In this document: positions 12,150 to 25,406 of the stretch, in pieces
Numbering within the stretch: the stretch's first letter is position 1
Layout: each line of letters begins with the position of its first letter
DNA from: Armillaria gallica
Lineage: Eukaryota; Basidiomycota; Agaricomycetes; Agaricales; Physalacriaceae
Assembly (NCBI GenBank): GCA_037576215.1
Contig: JBANDB010000003.1
Span: forward strand, 7,254,001 to 7,318,000
Length of the DNA stretch: 64,000 nucleotides
Direction of reading: 5' to 3'
Notes under the pieces: model-generated
Told to the model about the DNA's origin: nothing
Seen by the model: the letters and a program-made list of their open reading frames with translations, nothing else
Databases searched by the model: none
Made by a program: the position numbers and the translations under genes

Positions 12150-14920
12150 CTCCCATATCTGCAACATCTAAGCTCTGTTTCTCAACAACAAATACCCAAT
12201 CTGCCCAATTCTAACCCAAGAATGCAACAGAAAATGGGACCATAGCAACAACAGACTGAATGTACTTCACAGGGATCACAGTAAGACCCTCATCTCCTTA
12301 GGGCTGGCAGCTCTATAGTACATTTGATGAGCATCAAAGAAGATCAATATCTGGAGGGCTATACAGAGTGACCATTGCCAGGAATCTCTGATCCTCATCA
12401 TTGATATCATATGTGAAGTAATACCAAACTTCTGCAAACTGCAGTCGTTGGAAAATCAAGATGTTCAATCTAAGAGAAAGATCTTTAGACACAATTACAT
12501 GTCAAAGAAAATTACACAAAATCACCTTGACATTTCAAGCCATTCTCACTTTCTCCAATGGCTTCAAGGACTCCTTCCATGCTGACCTTGCAATCTGTCC
12601 ATTTGGTAAGTGAAGTCGGGCCCATCTCACCACAGTAGTCTCCCATTGGTCATCCAGAAGATCTGGATCACACTCCGGAATCCTGCTCAGATAATCCTTC
12701 AAAGCTGCCTCTTCTGGCTGTGTGATAACCCAGAGACATGTGTCCATTGCACACAACAAGACATAACCATCACCCAGGTCTATGGAGCCTCTGGGAAGTT
12801 TCCCTTCTGTCTTGCTGTCTTTGTCAAGAGTCAGAATCATTGCATAAAGCACATTAATTTGAGCATGAAAGAGGGCCTGCTGAGACAGGTTTGCATATGG
12901 TTTTGAAGGCTGCTTCATCTCCTCTGTCAGATTGCCAATAGTTCTCTCCATCGTCCATTGCAAAGAGCATGCACCTGGACCAAGATGAATTATTTCATGG
13001 CAAGCATGTTGTAAGTTGTGAAGGGATTGATGAACAAAATGGATACAGTCCCAGCATTGTTTGCAATAATTTAACTCAAATTTGGTGATGAAATGAATTA
13101 GAAGGACATGTGCATCGCGAAGTTTATCAACATATATCTTCTTCTGGTAAATGAATCGAATACCTGCAGTAAGCCTGCAATATGATTCCCATTCATCTGT
13201 GGGGAGTATGTTATACAATAAACCTGGACCAAGGCCGAACAAGTAAAGGAGCCATTCCCAGCACTTGTAACCGCTATTGCTTTTTTCAGTGGGATTGCAA
13301 GAAGGTCGGTCAAAAGATCCAGGAAGACATGGGGTAGCATTTGCAACATCTTATCCATGTGTAGTCCAAGTTTTGCCTGTTAGAACTGCCCAAGGCCAAT
13401 TCTGCCTCAAATCTGTCTCCCCACATTCCATCTTTTCACACGAAAGCTTCATGAAAAGGTCTGCAAGGTTAAGTATGAGGTGCATGATGTTACCAGGAAA
13501 CATGTCTGGAATTCTGAGGATAGATGAAGGTGACAGACCACTGAAAATACTAGGTTTGCAAATTCCCGTTTCACACCAATTAAACTTGTAAGTGCCTTGT
13601 TCTTGAGACATGAGCACAACTCAGAGATGCTGCTTGTAGTGCTCATGATCGATGCTTCATACAACATGTGGAGAAATGTCTTCATGGTCACAGCCTTTGA
13701 TATTATAATTATCAGGTTTGAATAAAGCTGAGTAATAGCATGGTGAATTCAGTTTGTGACAGCTCACTAGTCCACATCACAGCCTGCATCCTATCTTGCC
13801 TGAGTGTCCTACCAAACCATTCAGATACACCATTCCAGGGCTATCAGCTGTTGCAAGGATGATGAAAAGCTGTGATAGATACTCAGAATGGTAGTAGGTA
13901 TCCCAGATGGGAAGACCACCGAGTTTCTCGATGGCAGCAATGTGATGGAGACCAGGAAAGAGAAATGACTCAGCTAGCTTTGGCTTGTTGGGGCCAGGTA
14001 TTGTAGCACCAGGTATGACATATTTCTTCTTGTATTGGATTCCAGGGTGAAGGCAAATGACCACCCATATGTACATCCAACAGTCTGAAACTTTGCTTCG
14101 ATACAGCTGGCAGCCATTGAAAGACATCATGAGAACTGTATCCTTTGCTCTTTCAATCTTTCCACTTTTTACAGCAGAGAAGATGTCTGAACCACAGCAG
14201 ATATCATTGATGATTGCAATACTCCCAGTTCTTTCATATTCACTTAGTAACTCTCCCATCCTCTGATTGAAATAGTCCATATTTTTCACGCTCTGTGGAT
14301 GTCACTTGAGTGCCTGGATCTGGGGACCAATGGGAAGAGTATGGAACTGCTGACAAGGCTTTCCTGTCTCAGGGTCATATCGAGAAGTAGAACAACAGCA
14401 ACAGAGGACATCATTGGTGCATGGACCAGTGTACGCCATGCAGGAGTTAGGGCACATGTCATTGACAATGGGATGTACACCACTCAGTCCCATGAGCATA
14501 TGTTTTACTTGATCATAGGAAGGAAGGGAGTTATTGTACTCTGGATGTGCGAGATGAATGGTGCTGATGGTTCCTTGTATGTGTCCTGGGATGCAGTTTT
14601 CTGCACTAGAAAAATGCACAATGCAAGAAGAGATGCTTTATCCTCTTCCTTGTCTAATTCCAAAGGGCTATCTGGAGGGTGTAGAAGAGTCTCTATATCA
14701 TCCTCTGACATGTCTCCATTATAAATCGAAGCCTTACACAGAGAACGAATGAATTTCTGAGTAACTTCGACATCCTCTATACAGCAACAAAAATCAAGGG
14801 AGTCCTTGTCATCAGATTGAGGATCCTCTTCGCAATGAGATGCAATCTCCCTATTAGACACTTCATCTCCAGTACCCTGGAACTGGCGAGTTTTGCTATC
14901 ATCAAGACCGCCTTGGTCGG
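12150..14920 (-). pseudogene. CACTA/Plavaka (tnp2-like) transposase, main part
   Basis: Diagnostic blocks run in family order along the minus strand. They are DMCPNSCMAYTGPCTND with a Cys cluster and FHTLPIGPQIQALK (about 14480-14302); RMGELLSEYERTGS, DCWMYIWVVICLHPG, GPNKPKLAESFLFPGLHHIA and GMVYLNGLVGHSGKIGCR (14260-13780); FPGNIMHLILNLADLF (about 13490); LGPGACSLQWTMERTIGNL and KPYANLSQQALFHAQI (12990-12880); and a C-terminus with FLAMVTLYSPPD, VKYIQSVVAMVPF and FVVEKQSLDVAD (about 12400-12160). Frames change near 14520 and around 13350, and stops occur (for example at 14302), so the gene is dead. Its N-terminal zinc-finger exon is at 17488-17832, separated by the repeat at 14921-17261. 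Confidence 0.8.
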
Positions 14921-17261
14921 TGATGTGCTCGGTAACGGCGAGTGGCAAATGGACTAGAGGCTGGCAATAAACACCAACAACACTAAACCAATCACTAACT
15001 CCACACTTATCACCAATGTATTGAATTTGGGTGTTTCAAGTATGATAGAAGCACTCTGCAGACTTCAATAATCAAGGGAAGTTGTTTAAAGATGTTTTAT
15101 TTCATTACTAGTGAGCTATACAAGCATACTACTCGCACTAGCAGGGTTGGTAAGACACAATTGGATGAATAGTGACTCGACTTGAGCTACTGTGCTCGCT
15201 CTGACTGGGACTGCTTCGAACTAGTGGCTCTCTTGGCCCTATAATATCTTACAAGTGAATAAACACTTGACTAGTCACTTTCTAGGCAGACTAGTGGTGC
15301 TCTTGGCCTAAGAATAATACTTTAAACTTCGAGAACTCACTTGAACTAACTTCAAAACACTCTTGGCCTTTGCAGGACACAAAAGATTGCTCTAAGACAC
15401 TTCTATTCACTCAATGCTATGGGTAACTTAGCGACTAGTAGCTGCTTCATCAAGGTTAAGCACAAAAGCCTTTAATTGGGGCACTAGATACTGACTAGTA
15501 GGTCACAATTGTGGGAATGGCTTGCCTGAGCCATGTGTGCACCTATTCTACTACTTATATACTGACAAACAAGGTACAATCGAGATATAAATAACTGACT
15601 AGAGGGGTATTATTGATAAGGATTTCTTGGCTAGTCATGAATAATGGTGAATAATCACACAATAGTTGGTCTAGAAATGGTCGCTTGCTGACTAGTGAGC
15701 CTAGGAGCTCTGCTAGCAGTTGTATTCCATGCCCTGGACCCAGCAACACTCCACTAGTGTCAAGGATAAATAACTAGCCAGGCGAGCATGCCTGTAACAG
15801 CTGTCGATCGTGATCGAAGATGCAGCCTGGCTATACTAGTTAAGGCATAGCATGGATGCAGATGATCCGCAGATATCCGAAAAAATATCCGCAGATGTGG
15901 CTGTGCTCGGATATCCAGATCGGTGGCATCCAGATCCGCCAGATGTGGATATGGCTTTAGCAATAAGCTATATCTGCGGATGCTCTGCTTAAATATGCAG
16001 CTGCCTCATTCCACACCTGTGAAATAGGTGTCCTAGGGTTTTCGAGGTCAGGAAATCTGAATCTGCAGCCCGATTTACAATTGGAAGTCATCCAGGCCTG
16101 TGGCAAGCAAATGAAGATTTTTGTGATTTTTTGTCAAAGTCTATTTAAATTTTCTGGCACTCATTTAGATGGCAGGACTAATGCAATAAGGACATTCTAA
16201 TGTTTTCAAGGTCAGGGAGCTCGAATTCACTGTCCAATTTGCACTCAGTGGTGACCCTGTCCCACGAGAAGTGATCAGAGATTTTGTTAATTTTCTGTTA
16301 AAGTTCACTTTCTTCTTGCAGCACTCAATTGGAAGACGACATTAGCTTCATGAATGTGGCCTAACATTTTTGAGGTCAAGGAATTTGATTCCACCATCTG
16401 ATTTGTGATCAGAGGTCACCTTGACCCACAGGATGCAATCGGAGATTTAGTTAATTTTATTTACATGTTTTCTTGCTGCTTCATGCTCTGAATTGTTGAT
16501 GGGCCTGACCAAATTTATGCCTACTACTGTTTTAGATGTTGTAGAATACAAATATAACCTTGCATAGCCAACATGAAGTATTATGAACACATGTGCTTAA
16601 ATATAAGTGAAATAAACACCGCATTTCTGCCTCATTTTTCTGTCTTGCAATTTGGACATGCTCTAGTGATCAAACATAGTGTTTAGAGACACTTTATAGT
16701 GTAGAATTAGTGTCTCAAAATATGGAGCAAATGGACCAATACTCATGAAGATATGTAAAGATTTAATTTTAGCTAATATACACAGGTATCTACAGTGTGG
16801 ATGCCCCAGATACGGATATCCATGCACAGCCACATCTGCAGATACGGATATCACTTGTCAGGCACTCTAATATCTGCAGGATGGATCCAGATCCATCTGC
16901 GGATGCATCCATGCTATGCCTTAACTTAGGCATTTGTGCCCAGATTGGTCCACTAGTGACTGAACTTCACGAGATTTGTGTCCTCTGCCTCTTGTTTGGT
17001 GTGCTAGTCATGTTACTCGTCCACTAGTGGCTATATTTATTTAACCCTGCTAGCATTCAAGTCACTAGTATGGCTGGCTGGTAGATTTGACCCACTAGTG
17101 GTATGGCATCTAAGTCCTCGCTCTACTAGCTGCGTACTACTCTAACTATCAGCTCAAAGCCTCAGCTATAGTCCTTTTTGTATCACTAATGTAAGGTAGA
17201 TATGCAATAGTATTTGTATAAAATCACAAAATCTAGGTGTGAATGCATAGACGACGTATCA
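14921..17261. repeat. ACTAGT-rich interspersed repeat, copy 2, with nested MITE
   Basis: Same element as 7142-8510. It starts TGATGTGCTCGG directly after transposase coding sequence and ends CGACGTATCA, again TG..CA. Positions 14921-15710 are identical to copy 1. From 15711 on the two copies differ at many sites (TGCTAGCAGTTGTATTCC against CACTAGTGGTCGTATTCC). About 130 bp present in copy 1 (about 8060-8180) are missing here and a 1085-bp MITE lies in their place. No target-site duplication is visible. Confidence 0.8.
15840..16924. mobile_element. MITE-like element 1, TTAA ends, internal 164-bp triplication
   Basis: Perfect terminal inverted repeats of 21 bp begin TTAAGGCATAGCATGGATGC on the left; the right end is the exact reverse complement and finishes TATGCCTTAA. 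TTAA at both ends suggests a TTAA target duplication, as used by piggyBac-type transposases. Subterminal regions are packed with CCGCAGAT/ATCTGCGGAT and CAGATCC motifs on both sides. Inside, three units starting TTTTCGAGGTCAGG (16039), TTTTCAAGGTCAGG (16203) and TTTTTGAGGTCAAG (16366) repeat at 164-bp spacing. There is no coding capacity, so mobility would depend on an enzyme supplied elsewhere. Confidence 0.85.
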
Positions 17262-17487
17262 TTGGGAACGATCCCACCAGCGGCAGTTGGACTGGTTGAC
17301 TGTGACATGGAATATTAATCTAAGCCCATAATAATGCCAGGATACTGACCAGCTCCTCAAATTGATCCTGGGGCGACTGACTGATTTCACTGTCACATCA
17401 TTGAAATTGTATAAATTGAAAATAAATATTGAACCCATAAGAACCATGGTACTTTGAGGAATTTTGTACCTCACCTGGCACATTACC

Positions 17488-17832
17488 TCAATTCCCAGTG
17501 CTTTCTTCTGTGGCCCAATCTTTGTCTATATCTTCATCTCCACTTTCTCTATCAGATTTGCCATTGACACCTTGATCCATGACAGTACATTGCTGCATTG
17601 ATACCAAGCTCCCACCAGTGGAGGACAGTGGATTCGCAGAGGAATTTCCAGCATCTGCTGCTATGCAATACTGGGCATGCTTGACATAGGTGGTTTTGCT
17701 GATCTTCTTGAGTCGCTTGCAATGGTGTGGACAGTCACAGTAATAGGCTTTAGGCATGTAGAATAAATTGCTCAGGTAGCAGAAATTACAAGGAGGATAA
17801 TAGTAAAGAGGAGGGATGGGCAAGGGAGGCAT
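17488..17832 (-). pseudogene. N-terminal zinc-finger exon of the CACTA transposase
   Basis: Minus-strand start MPPLPIPPLYYYPPCNFC, then a Cys/His cluster (YYCDCPHHCKRLKKISKTTY, VKHAQYC) typical of the zinc-finger start of Plavaka/tnp2-like transposases, then an acidic tail (DRESGDEDIDKDWATEES). Downstream in reading direction, 17262-17480 still codes pieces such as QSPQDQFEEL, with a fitting GTCAGT..CACAG intron, up to the repeat boundary at 17261. Transposase coding resumes at 14920. Position, strand and order make it the 5' end of the split gene. Confidence 0.7.
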
Positions 17833-18061
17833 GACTTAAGGATATGGATGGACATCACTGATATATAAGTCAAGTGGTTCGTTGAGTGGTGGGTGACACC
17901 GGATGCATCAATGGATATCAGGATATTGATGATGTTGATGGATGAAATCAACTGACCTGTTGAGTTGATGACATCATTTTCATAGTCCATTTGATCTGGC
18001 TCGATCCAGCTCTTCCATTTTCTGCATCACTTGATTCTGCTCAAACTGGCTCGATGGAATT

Positions 18062-21000
18062 TTGACTGGGCATAAGTATTTAACCCAAACATTCAACACT
18101 GTCCTTTATCACCCTCCTCTCTCACAGAATATGTGGAATTACAATCCTAAGAAACACAGGAAAAGCAGCCCAGCATGGGATGTAATCATCAGCGATGGCA
18201 CAGATAATCAGCCCTCTGCTCCAGCCACTGAGCATTACAGACATACTCATTTCAGCACAAAGACAAAAGCCAGGCCAACTGGTGAACAAGTTTGTCCCAG
18301 CATATGGCATAGTACTGTTATGCTTGCATCTCTTGAATCTAAACAATCTGTTACAGAGCAGGACCTATACCCATCTATCATGGAGTTGTCTTCAGGATCA
18401 TTTTTAGATCCAGATTATGTTCCATCTGCTGAGGTTGTTGAAGGCATTGAAGAGATGGAGACTTGTGCAGAAAGGCCACTAGGCATATGCTTATTATTGC
18501 AGTGTTTGGAAGTCTAACTAACATTACTCGCTCTAGGATCATCTGCTCCTTGTTTGATCTACCCAAGATTTGGAGTTTCTCTACAAGATCTTGAAACTTG
18601 ATGCTTTCAAAACTGATGACAGTGCATGCAAAGATTGCAAAGTGAACTCTGGCCTCTTTCACTGTCTCTCCTGCATGGATGCTCAGTGCCTGTATCAAAA
18701 TTGTATGGTTGCTGGACATGAAGGCTTGCCCCTACATAGAATAGAGGTATGTGAATCAGAATCAATGCAATGTAACAATTTCTGATAAGATGTGTATAGG
18801 AGTGGTGCTCTTCATTCTTCAGCAAAACAACACTCACCTAACTAGGGCTTAAATATGAACTAGGACACAGATACAGAACTCCATGCCTCTTTCCTGTAAT
18901 CATTCCAGATTTTGTTGTCATTGACACAGAAGGTATTCACACTGTTAACATGGCATTTTGCAATTGTACCCAAGGGATCCCACGGCACATCCAGTTACTC
19001 TCATTAATGACTTTTTCCTGCAACAATGATATACTCACATACTGTGTTTACATTCCATGTACTTCACTTGTTTCAGCTTCTTTCATTCATGTCAAAGGTC
19101 TTTGCATACAAGTTTTATCATACATTGGCTCACCTGACTGATAATTCTGGAATGCACACACCTCCAGTAAGACATTCCCTCACTTCATTATCTCATGTAA
19201 GATTACTCATGAAAACCAGGACTGCTATCAGGTTTTTCTTTGGGTCTTGCAAGAGTGGCATCACATCCGTGCTTTGAAACAATTTGGACATGGTCACAAA
19301 CCAGAGGCATACAAGATACCAAACAGGGAACTTGCTCTTGTTGCCCTGCATGCCCTCAACAAGCATCAACTTACCCCCAGATTGGATCCAGAATCTGTGC
19401 ATTTTTTCAGAATTATATTTATAGCTTCTCTTGGAATTGACTTTGCCCAGGGCTACTCGCTGGTTATACCATTTATTTCTGGCTATAAATGCAAATTTCT
19501 GGCTCCGTCATTGAACATATCCAGTGACCAATCTGATCCAGGATTAAATCTCAGATACTTACTTTCATTGAAGAGACTGCTTTTCGCAATCACATTGATA
19601 TGTTTGGAAAGGTCATTGTCAAGGAAGAGAAGAGTACATGTAATAACCACAATGCTGTCAAGCTTGCAAACAGTAGAGGCAGACATGGTGCTGCAGCAAC
19701 AGGAGTTGGTGCCATGGTCTGTGGATGACATGATATGAAACATCCTCTCTCAGTTGGAGATCTCCAGAAAGGCAAAAGGTACACATTTGATGATAAATTC
19801 TGTTTAATGCTGATCCTATTGTTAGATATCTCAATATGGATTATTTTGTTCTATCAACCCTAATGGACAACACACCTCCCAACTTGGTGATATCCTATGA
19901 TATTGTATGTCAATGGCACAAAAACTTTTTCATCCGAATCTCTAAGTATCCTGAATTGCTATGACCAAAGCAGTTAGAGCAGAATATTCTTTACCTCATG
20001 CCAAAATTCCATTTGCCTGCACATATCTTGAAATGCCATGATGATTTCTCATTCAATTTTTCTGCCAAAGTCGGCCATACTGATGGTGAGGCCTCTGAAC
20101 ATGGCTGGGCTGCTACCAATGCTTTAGCAGCAAGTACCAAAGAAATGGGTCCAGGTGCTTGTCGAGACACTTTGGATGACCATTTCAGAGATTATAACTG
20201 GAGAAAGATCATCACTCTAGGTATGTGATTCTTTCAGCAAACGGATCTAGCTAACTGTTGATCTTTAGCTGAGACTCTTTGTGCTTGATTGAAAGAAGCA
20301 GTCAAAGCTCATCTTGAACATGTTGAAGAGTTCATTGGATACAAGAATGCTTTGCAGGCTGAGCATTCAGAATCTGTCCACTCTGGAGGCAAATCATTCT
20401 TTTATGGGAAAGTGATAGAACCCAGCCGAATCCTTTCTCGCCAACTTTGCTCTGTAAGTCTACCTGCATCTATTGATATCCAATACTCACTTAGAGACCA
20501 CAGCTGTGACTGAGAATGCTGTGTGTCTGGAACTCACAAGAGAAGAAAAAAATGTTTCTGCTGTCAAAATTCAGCATGATGTCAGCCCCAGCGAATTGAT
20601 TGCTCAAGGATTACAGCTAGAAGAGGCTCAGTATGTTCCAGCATCATTTGATGTGATGCACTTTCTGACAACTTCAACAGAGTACAGCTGCAACATGATA
20701 TCAGTACTCTTGGTTCGCATTCAACAGATCTACAATGCACCAAAGTTCAAGCTCAAGATAACTGTATCCAGTGCAAAATTGAAGCATGGATTGAAGTACA
20801 GAAGATATATATGCCTAGGACTACACTTTTGCACTCATGGGATGAAGATCGCCATGCTGTTGGAACCACTGTACTGCCTTCAAAGATCCCCTCTATCTCC
20901 CTTCCGCAGCACTCAGGCTCAACACTATTGATCTGACTACCCAGAACACCGTCGTTGAAGATGAGTGGTGGCTACGTATTGCCCAGGCCAATGATACATT

Positions 21001-21690
21001 GGCAGCACTATGTGAGCATCTTCTCTTGAAGTCTTATCTTATGGCAGTGTGGCAACAATGCTTCTCACAAGGGCAATGCTATGGCACTAAAGCAAACACC
21101 TTATTTCACTGGGTAGAAGGCAAGATTGCTGCTGACATTGCTAGGTACCAGAGAATCTACAAGACATTGTCATCTATGTCTGTGAAGTTACAGAGGTTTG
21201 AATGGCAGGGGATTCTTCATCCTCTGAAGAATGAAAATGTTCAAGGTCTTGATCAGTACAATGAGTCGACATCAGAAAGACATTGCAACCTGACATGGAT
21301 TTGGAAAATTAATCTCCAAGGTGGAGATAAAGGCCTCCAGGAAGGTAGGCAGCTACTGTCCTGCATCAATACTGTGACTTTTGACTAATCATATTGTTGT
21401 TAGCATTGCAAATGGAGTGGTGTAAGTCTCGGGCATGAGCTCAGTGGTGGCAAGAAGAATGTGATCTGCTGATTGAGGAGCTGCACCATGTTCGTGTCAC
21501 CTTTGCTTGCTATGCCAAACAATGGACCAAGTGAGCAGAGAATAGTTCACTTCCTGGTGCAAGAGCTTATGCATTCAGGCAGGTGGCGCTGTGGAGTAAG
21601 CTTCATGCAGATGCAGAAGCAAAATGGCTTGACGTCCAGACCAGTCTAGACTTGAATTCATCTAAGCACAGATGTAGCAACTACAGATCT
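18062..21690 (+). pseudogene. KDZ-type transposase with CxC2 cysteine cluster
   Basis: A polar N-terminal region (NPKKHRKSSPAWDV; LDPDYVPSAEVVEGI) is followed by a CxC2-type cluster (DSACKDCKVNSGLFHCLSC, CLYQNCMVAGHEGLPLHRIE, then FVVIDTEGIHTVNMAFCNC), as seen ahead of KDZ cores. The core shows QVFLWVLQEWHHIRALKQFG, VISYDIVCQWHKNFFIRI, PKFHLPAH, GHTDGEASEHGWAATN and STKEMGPGACRDTLDDHF (20000-20200), ending with the helical region to ALQMEWCKSRA at about 21430 and ARAYAFRQVALWSKLHADAE at 21560-21620. In-frame stops (for example after PELL at about 19963) and frame changes near 19440 and 20930 show that it is inactive. It lies just beyond the CACTA element and points the opposite way. Confidence 0.85.
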
Positions 21691-21699
21691 CGATAACCA

Positions 21700-24690
21700 T
21701 ATCATCAATGAAATAGATAGTGTGTAGTTTTTGCTATGTCAGAGTATGTAGGTACCGTAAATCAGAACCCAAATTGCATTCAACTTCAATAGTATAGTAT
21801 AATAATGTGAGGATGGTTAAAAACATGACAGATCTTTCAGAATTCATCAGTAACAATGTCCTTCAAGTCATCTAACATCTTGATGATGGTTGTGTGATCC
21901 CAACAACATGGACCTCGTCCATGATATAGCCACATTTGCCTAAGACCCATAATATAGAGTGAGAATATTTCCTGTAGATCAGGTTAGTGAAGCCTTAGAG
22001 ATCAAATAGTAGGCAGACAACATACAATCTTTGTTGCTCCTTATCTGCTGACTGATCCTCTGGCCATGCAATAAAATATAATTTGTATAGTTCTTCAAAG
22101 AAAGCCAGCACCGCATCTGTGCAAGCACAGCTTGTTCAAAGGCTGGTCCACACTCACAAGCCAGAGGCACTGCTCTTCAGAATAGTGCAGTTGAATTGCA
22201 TATTCATGGTCCAACAAAGCTGCATATACTCCAATAATACTCCTGTTCAAGATTAATTCTAAGATTGAAACAAGTGAGTGAAGGAAACAACTTACAAGAA
22301 CCATCCCCAATATTGTTGTATCGATGGTAGTGAAAAAGGTCTGGGTCAAAAGTGAAAGACATCGTCAACAGAGGAGGGCACTGTGATTGGTGTATGATGA
22401 GATCTGTGCATTCTATTAAATAGTATCTTTTTATTTACCTTCAATGTGCTGTTGTATGTTCTGCTCTGTACATCCCCATAGTTGACTATAATGCCTGGTA
22501 TGTCACAATTTTTGCTGTATACATTCTTGTAGAACTAGCTATCATACATGGCCAGAAAAATATATGGTCACCTCAGAGAATTTGTAATGGAAAGTCTGAG
22601 CAGCACATATTGTTGTGAAGATGTAGAAGGTCAATCAAAAAACTGAGATTGCTTGTACTCACTTTCCAGTATATGCTTTATAGTTCAAGAAATATCAAGG
22701 TGGACTCAGCAGTCATTGGATTTCTAATTAGCATAGTCAAATGAAGTAAGCTTTGAATGTGCTTATAATGACCAAAAGTATAGTGAGGAGAGACCATGAT
22801 GGTGCCTTGTTAGTTTTGTGCTCCAATTGGTGGTAAAGACAGAACCACCAAATTACATATTTACAAGCCAGCAGTACAGCCACACAAGATTCAGACAAAG
22901 ATCTGGAGATCGACATTGAGATCCATCATATTTTTACAATCCCAGATCTATACCTAAAGTGGATCAAAGGGTGTGGAGTCGAGTGATGATGAGCAAGGAG
23001 GTGGGAAATCATTTCTGAAGCACAGAAAATAGTGGCCATCGAAATATGTCATAATTGCACATGACTTGACATTTTATGGGAATGTATCACTGCTGGGTGG
23101 TGACTATTTTCAGATGGTCAAAATAGAATCAAAAACTGAGATCAGGATTTTGGGTGAGGCAAAATCCTTCAATATTTCCTTATTAGGGAATTCCCCAGAT
23201 TTTGACTGAGGTAAAATCCGATATTTTGCACTCTGATTCTATTTTGACTCACCCAAAATAGTTGCCCCCCAGCTGTGTATAGATTGCAGACTGTACAGAA
23301 CCTATGGTAGGACTCATAAACTGGCATGCACTGGATGTGCTGGGAGAATGTATAGAGTATGGATGCTATAGCCTCCATATGCAGGAGCTTGTGTACATCG
23401 GCTTGACAACAGCGAGTGTGCCACACTGTTACAGTATGAGAAGACATGCATTTTGCAAAAGACCTTGCCTGTCCTGTGGCAGATCATAGTATTGTTGGTC
23501 AATGACAGGAGAAATTTGCTCAATGAAGATACGGAGCTGCAGAGCAAATTCTCTGTGGCTCTCCTAATCCGACCTACTCACCGCCTCACTCATCATTGAC
23601 ATCGGCATCAATCAGGTGGACAACATGCACTGTGGCATCAAGTGACACTTCAATCAAAAGGAGAATACGACAGTTGCAGGATGACATGGCATCATGACAC
23701 AAGGTTTTCTGGTGTGACCTACGTCTCCTTGCATCCTTTAGCATTCTGATGACCATTTCTCATAGCATCTTAGGCAATGGAAGATATGATCACCACCAGC
23801 ATAGTGCCATCGGCGCCATGACTACGAGGAGACAAGCACCAGATTGGACTCATCTACTTAGGCAGAGATGACCCAATCCTCATCTATTTACAACAGATTC
23901 ACCTGCATGTTCACGTTCACACTTCCTTGAGACTGCAACTTGCAAGAAGCTTCTGGGTGGTATATATCGCTGGTCTTTCCTGTACCCACACTCCATTGTC
24001 GATTATCTCCAACATACTTAACTGTGCGTGCATTCCTGGCCTATGGAAATTTACTAACATCGACCATATTTGTAGGGGAACGGTCAAAAAATTTGCATGG
24101 TGCCACACTCTCAGCATCATTTTCTTGCCATGACTCTGGGAATAAAAGCACTGTAAGGAGATGCATTTGCCATACATGCTGCACTTTATCATCTTATTAT
24201 TATGCACCTTCACATTGACATTTTCTCAGTACATTTTGAAGGCTGCATGGTGATACACCAATGTTTTACACATAGTGGGATCGCACTCATTATCGGAATT
24301 TGCTAATGCGCACTTGGTTTGAGGCATCGAGCTTCTACCTGATGTATTCCCTTGCATACAATCATGATAGAGTGGTGATTCCTCCACCAATGTTGATTCC
24401 GATATTCATAAACTCAGCACCATGTTAATATGCTCTGGTGGTGCAATTGTTGGTAAACTCGCCTGTTGTCTGTGCCAAAGCAGGGTTCAAGTCCTTGTCA
24501 GAGAGTTGGATCTGATGAGATAAGACATATTTTTGATTCTCCTTCGAATGCCAAATGGTGTTCTATATGACCTTTCCAAGCTCCTAGAGTCTGATGGTAT
24601 GGCTTGTATGCCCTCGATACCAGTTTTGACAAACGTAAGTTTGTGTCTACAAAGTAATCATAGTTTCATGCAGAGAACGAGACTCTCAAC
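21700..24690. other. no recognisable gene; ageing transposon-type DNA
   Basis: Short frames on both strands (for example 22095-22349 minus and 23917-24213) lack motifs, splice logic or paralogues in the window. The stretch 23095-23260 contains two near copies of an AAAATAGAATCA / AAAATCC motif around TTGCCTCACCC-like sequence. The transition from AT-rich to more balanced composition falls near 24-25 kb. Confidence 0.4.
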
Positions 24691-25010
24691 AAACCGAATG
24701 ACAATATCATAAAGTGTCACAGAGGAAGTGAAGATCACACTCTCTGTCCGGCCAGGAGTGAGCTGTTTGATATGGGTCGCTCTTCCCTCCTTTCTTATGC
24801 TCCTCCATATGTAGTTTTCCTACAATGGCACAGTCGCTCATGTGTTGGAAGTAATTTGTGATTACTAACTCACCACTCAATGTTTGCATATCAAAAGCAG
24901 TTATATCTTAGTGGCGGCAAAATGTTTTGATACTGGTTCTGCGCAGCTACTAGGATGTGATGATGACACGGCAAGCTTTACCTCAGAAGATCCAAAAAAC
25001 AATATTCCTG
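24690..25010. repeat. family X repeat, copy 1
   Basis: Aligns with 38690-38950: both have CCCTCC-TTTCTTAT, a GGCAC-GCTCGTGTTGGA block, TAATTTG-GATTACT-ACTC, CAGTTATATCTTAG and GGCAAGCTTTACCTCAGAA in the same order. A faint third copy may exist at 63540-63660. No conserved frame stands out. Confidence 0.6.
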
Positions 25011-25406
25011 CTATGCTAATTAGAATAGCATTTTTGACTGAACAGGAAGTACATCCCAGTACACGTATTTCTGTGCATTCGGATTTCAAAATCCACAAAT
25101 GTGAATGCGTTCTCGATGTTAGAACTTAGGCTTTCCTCACCGCACCACTGATGAGAAATGCTCAGCCTGCGAGGCAGCGTATCTGTGTAACTAGGAGATA
25201 GAATTATAGTGGGAGGTCTAGTAGCACAAATCGAGAAAAGAGTGCAAAGTACTTGCTCGCTGTGAAGAAAAGACTACATCATGTAAGTAAAGGAATATTA
25301 AGTATAGCATAGAAAAGAGCAAGGGAGTGTGGGTTATTTCCGGCATATAGATATAAGGGCAGCTCAGATGTATAATGGGATCGAGGTCTCCTGGCATTGT
25401 CGACCT

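Noticed and set aside
7142..17261. A full LTR retrotransposon with LTRs at 7142-8510 and 14921-17261
   Set aside because: TG..CA ends fit, but the DNA between codes a CACTA transposase on the minus strand, there is no gag/pol, primer-binding site or target duplication, and the two copies are mosaic rather than evenly diverged.
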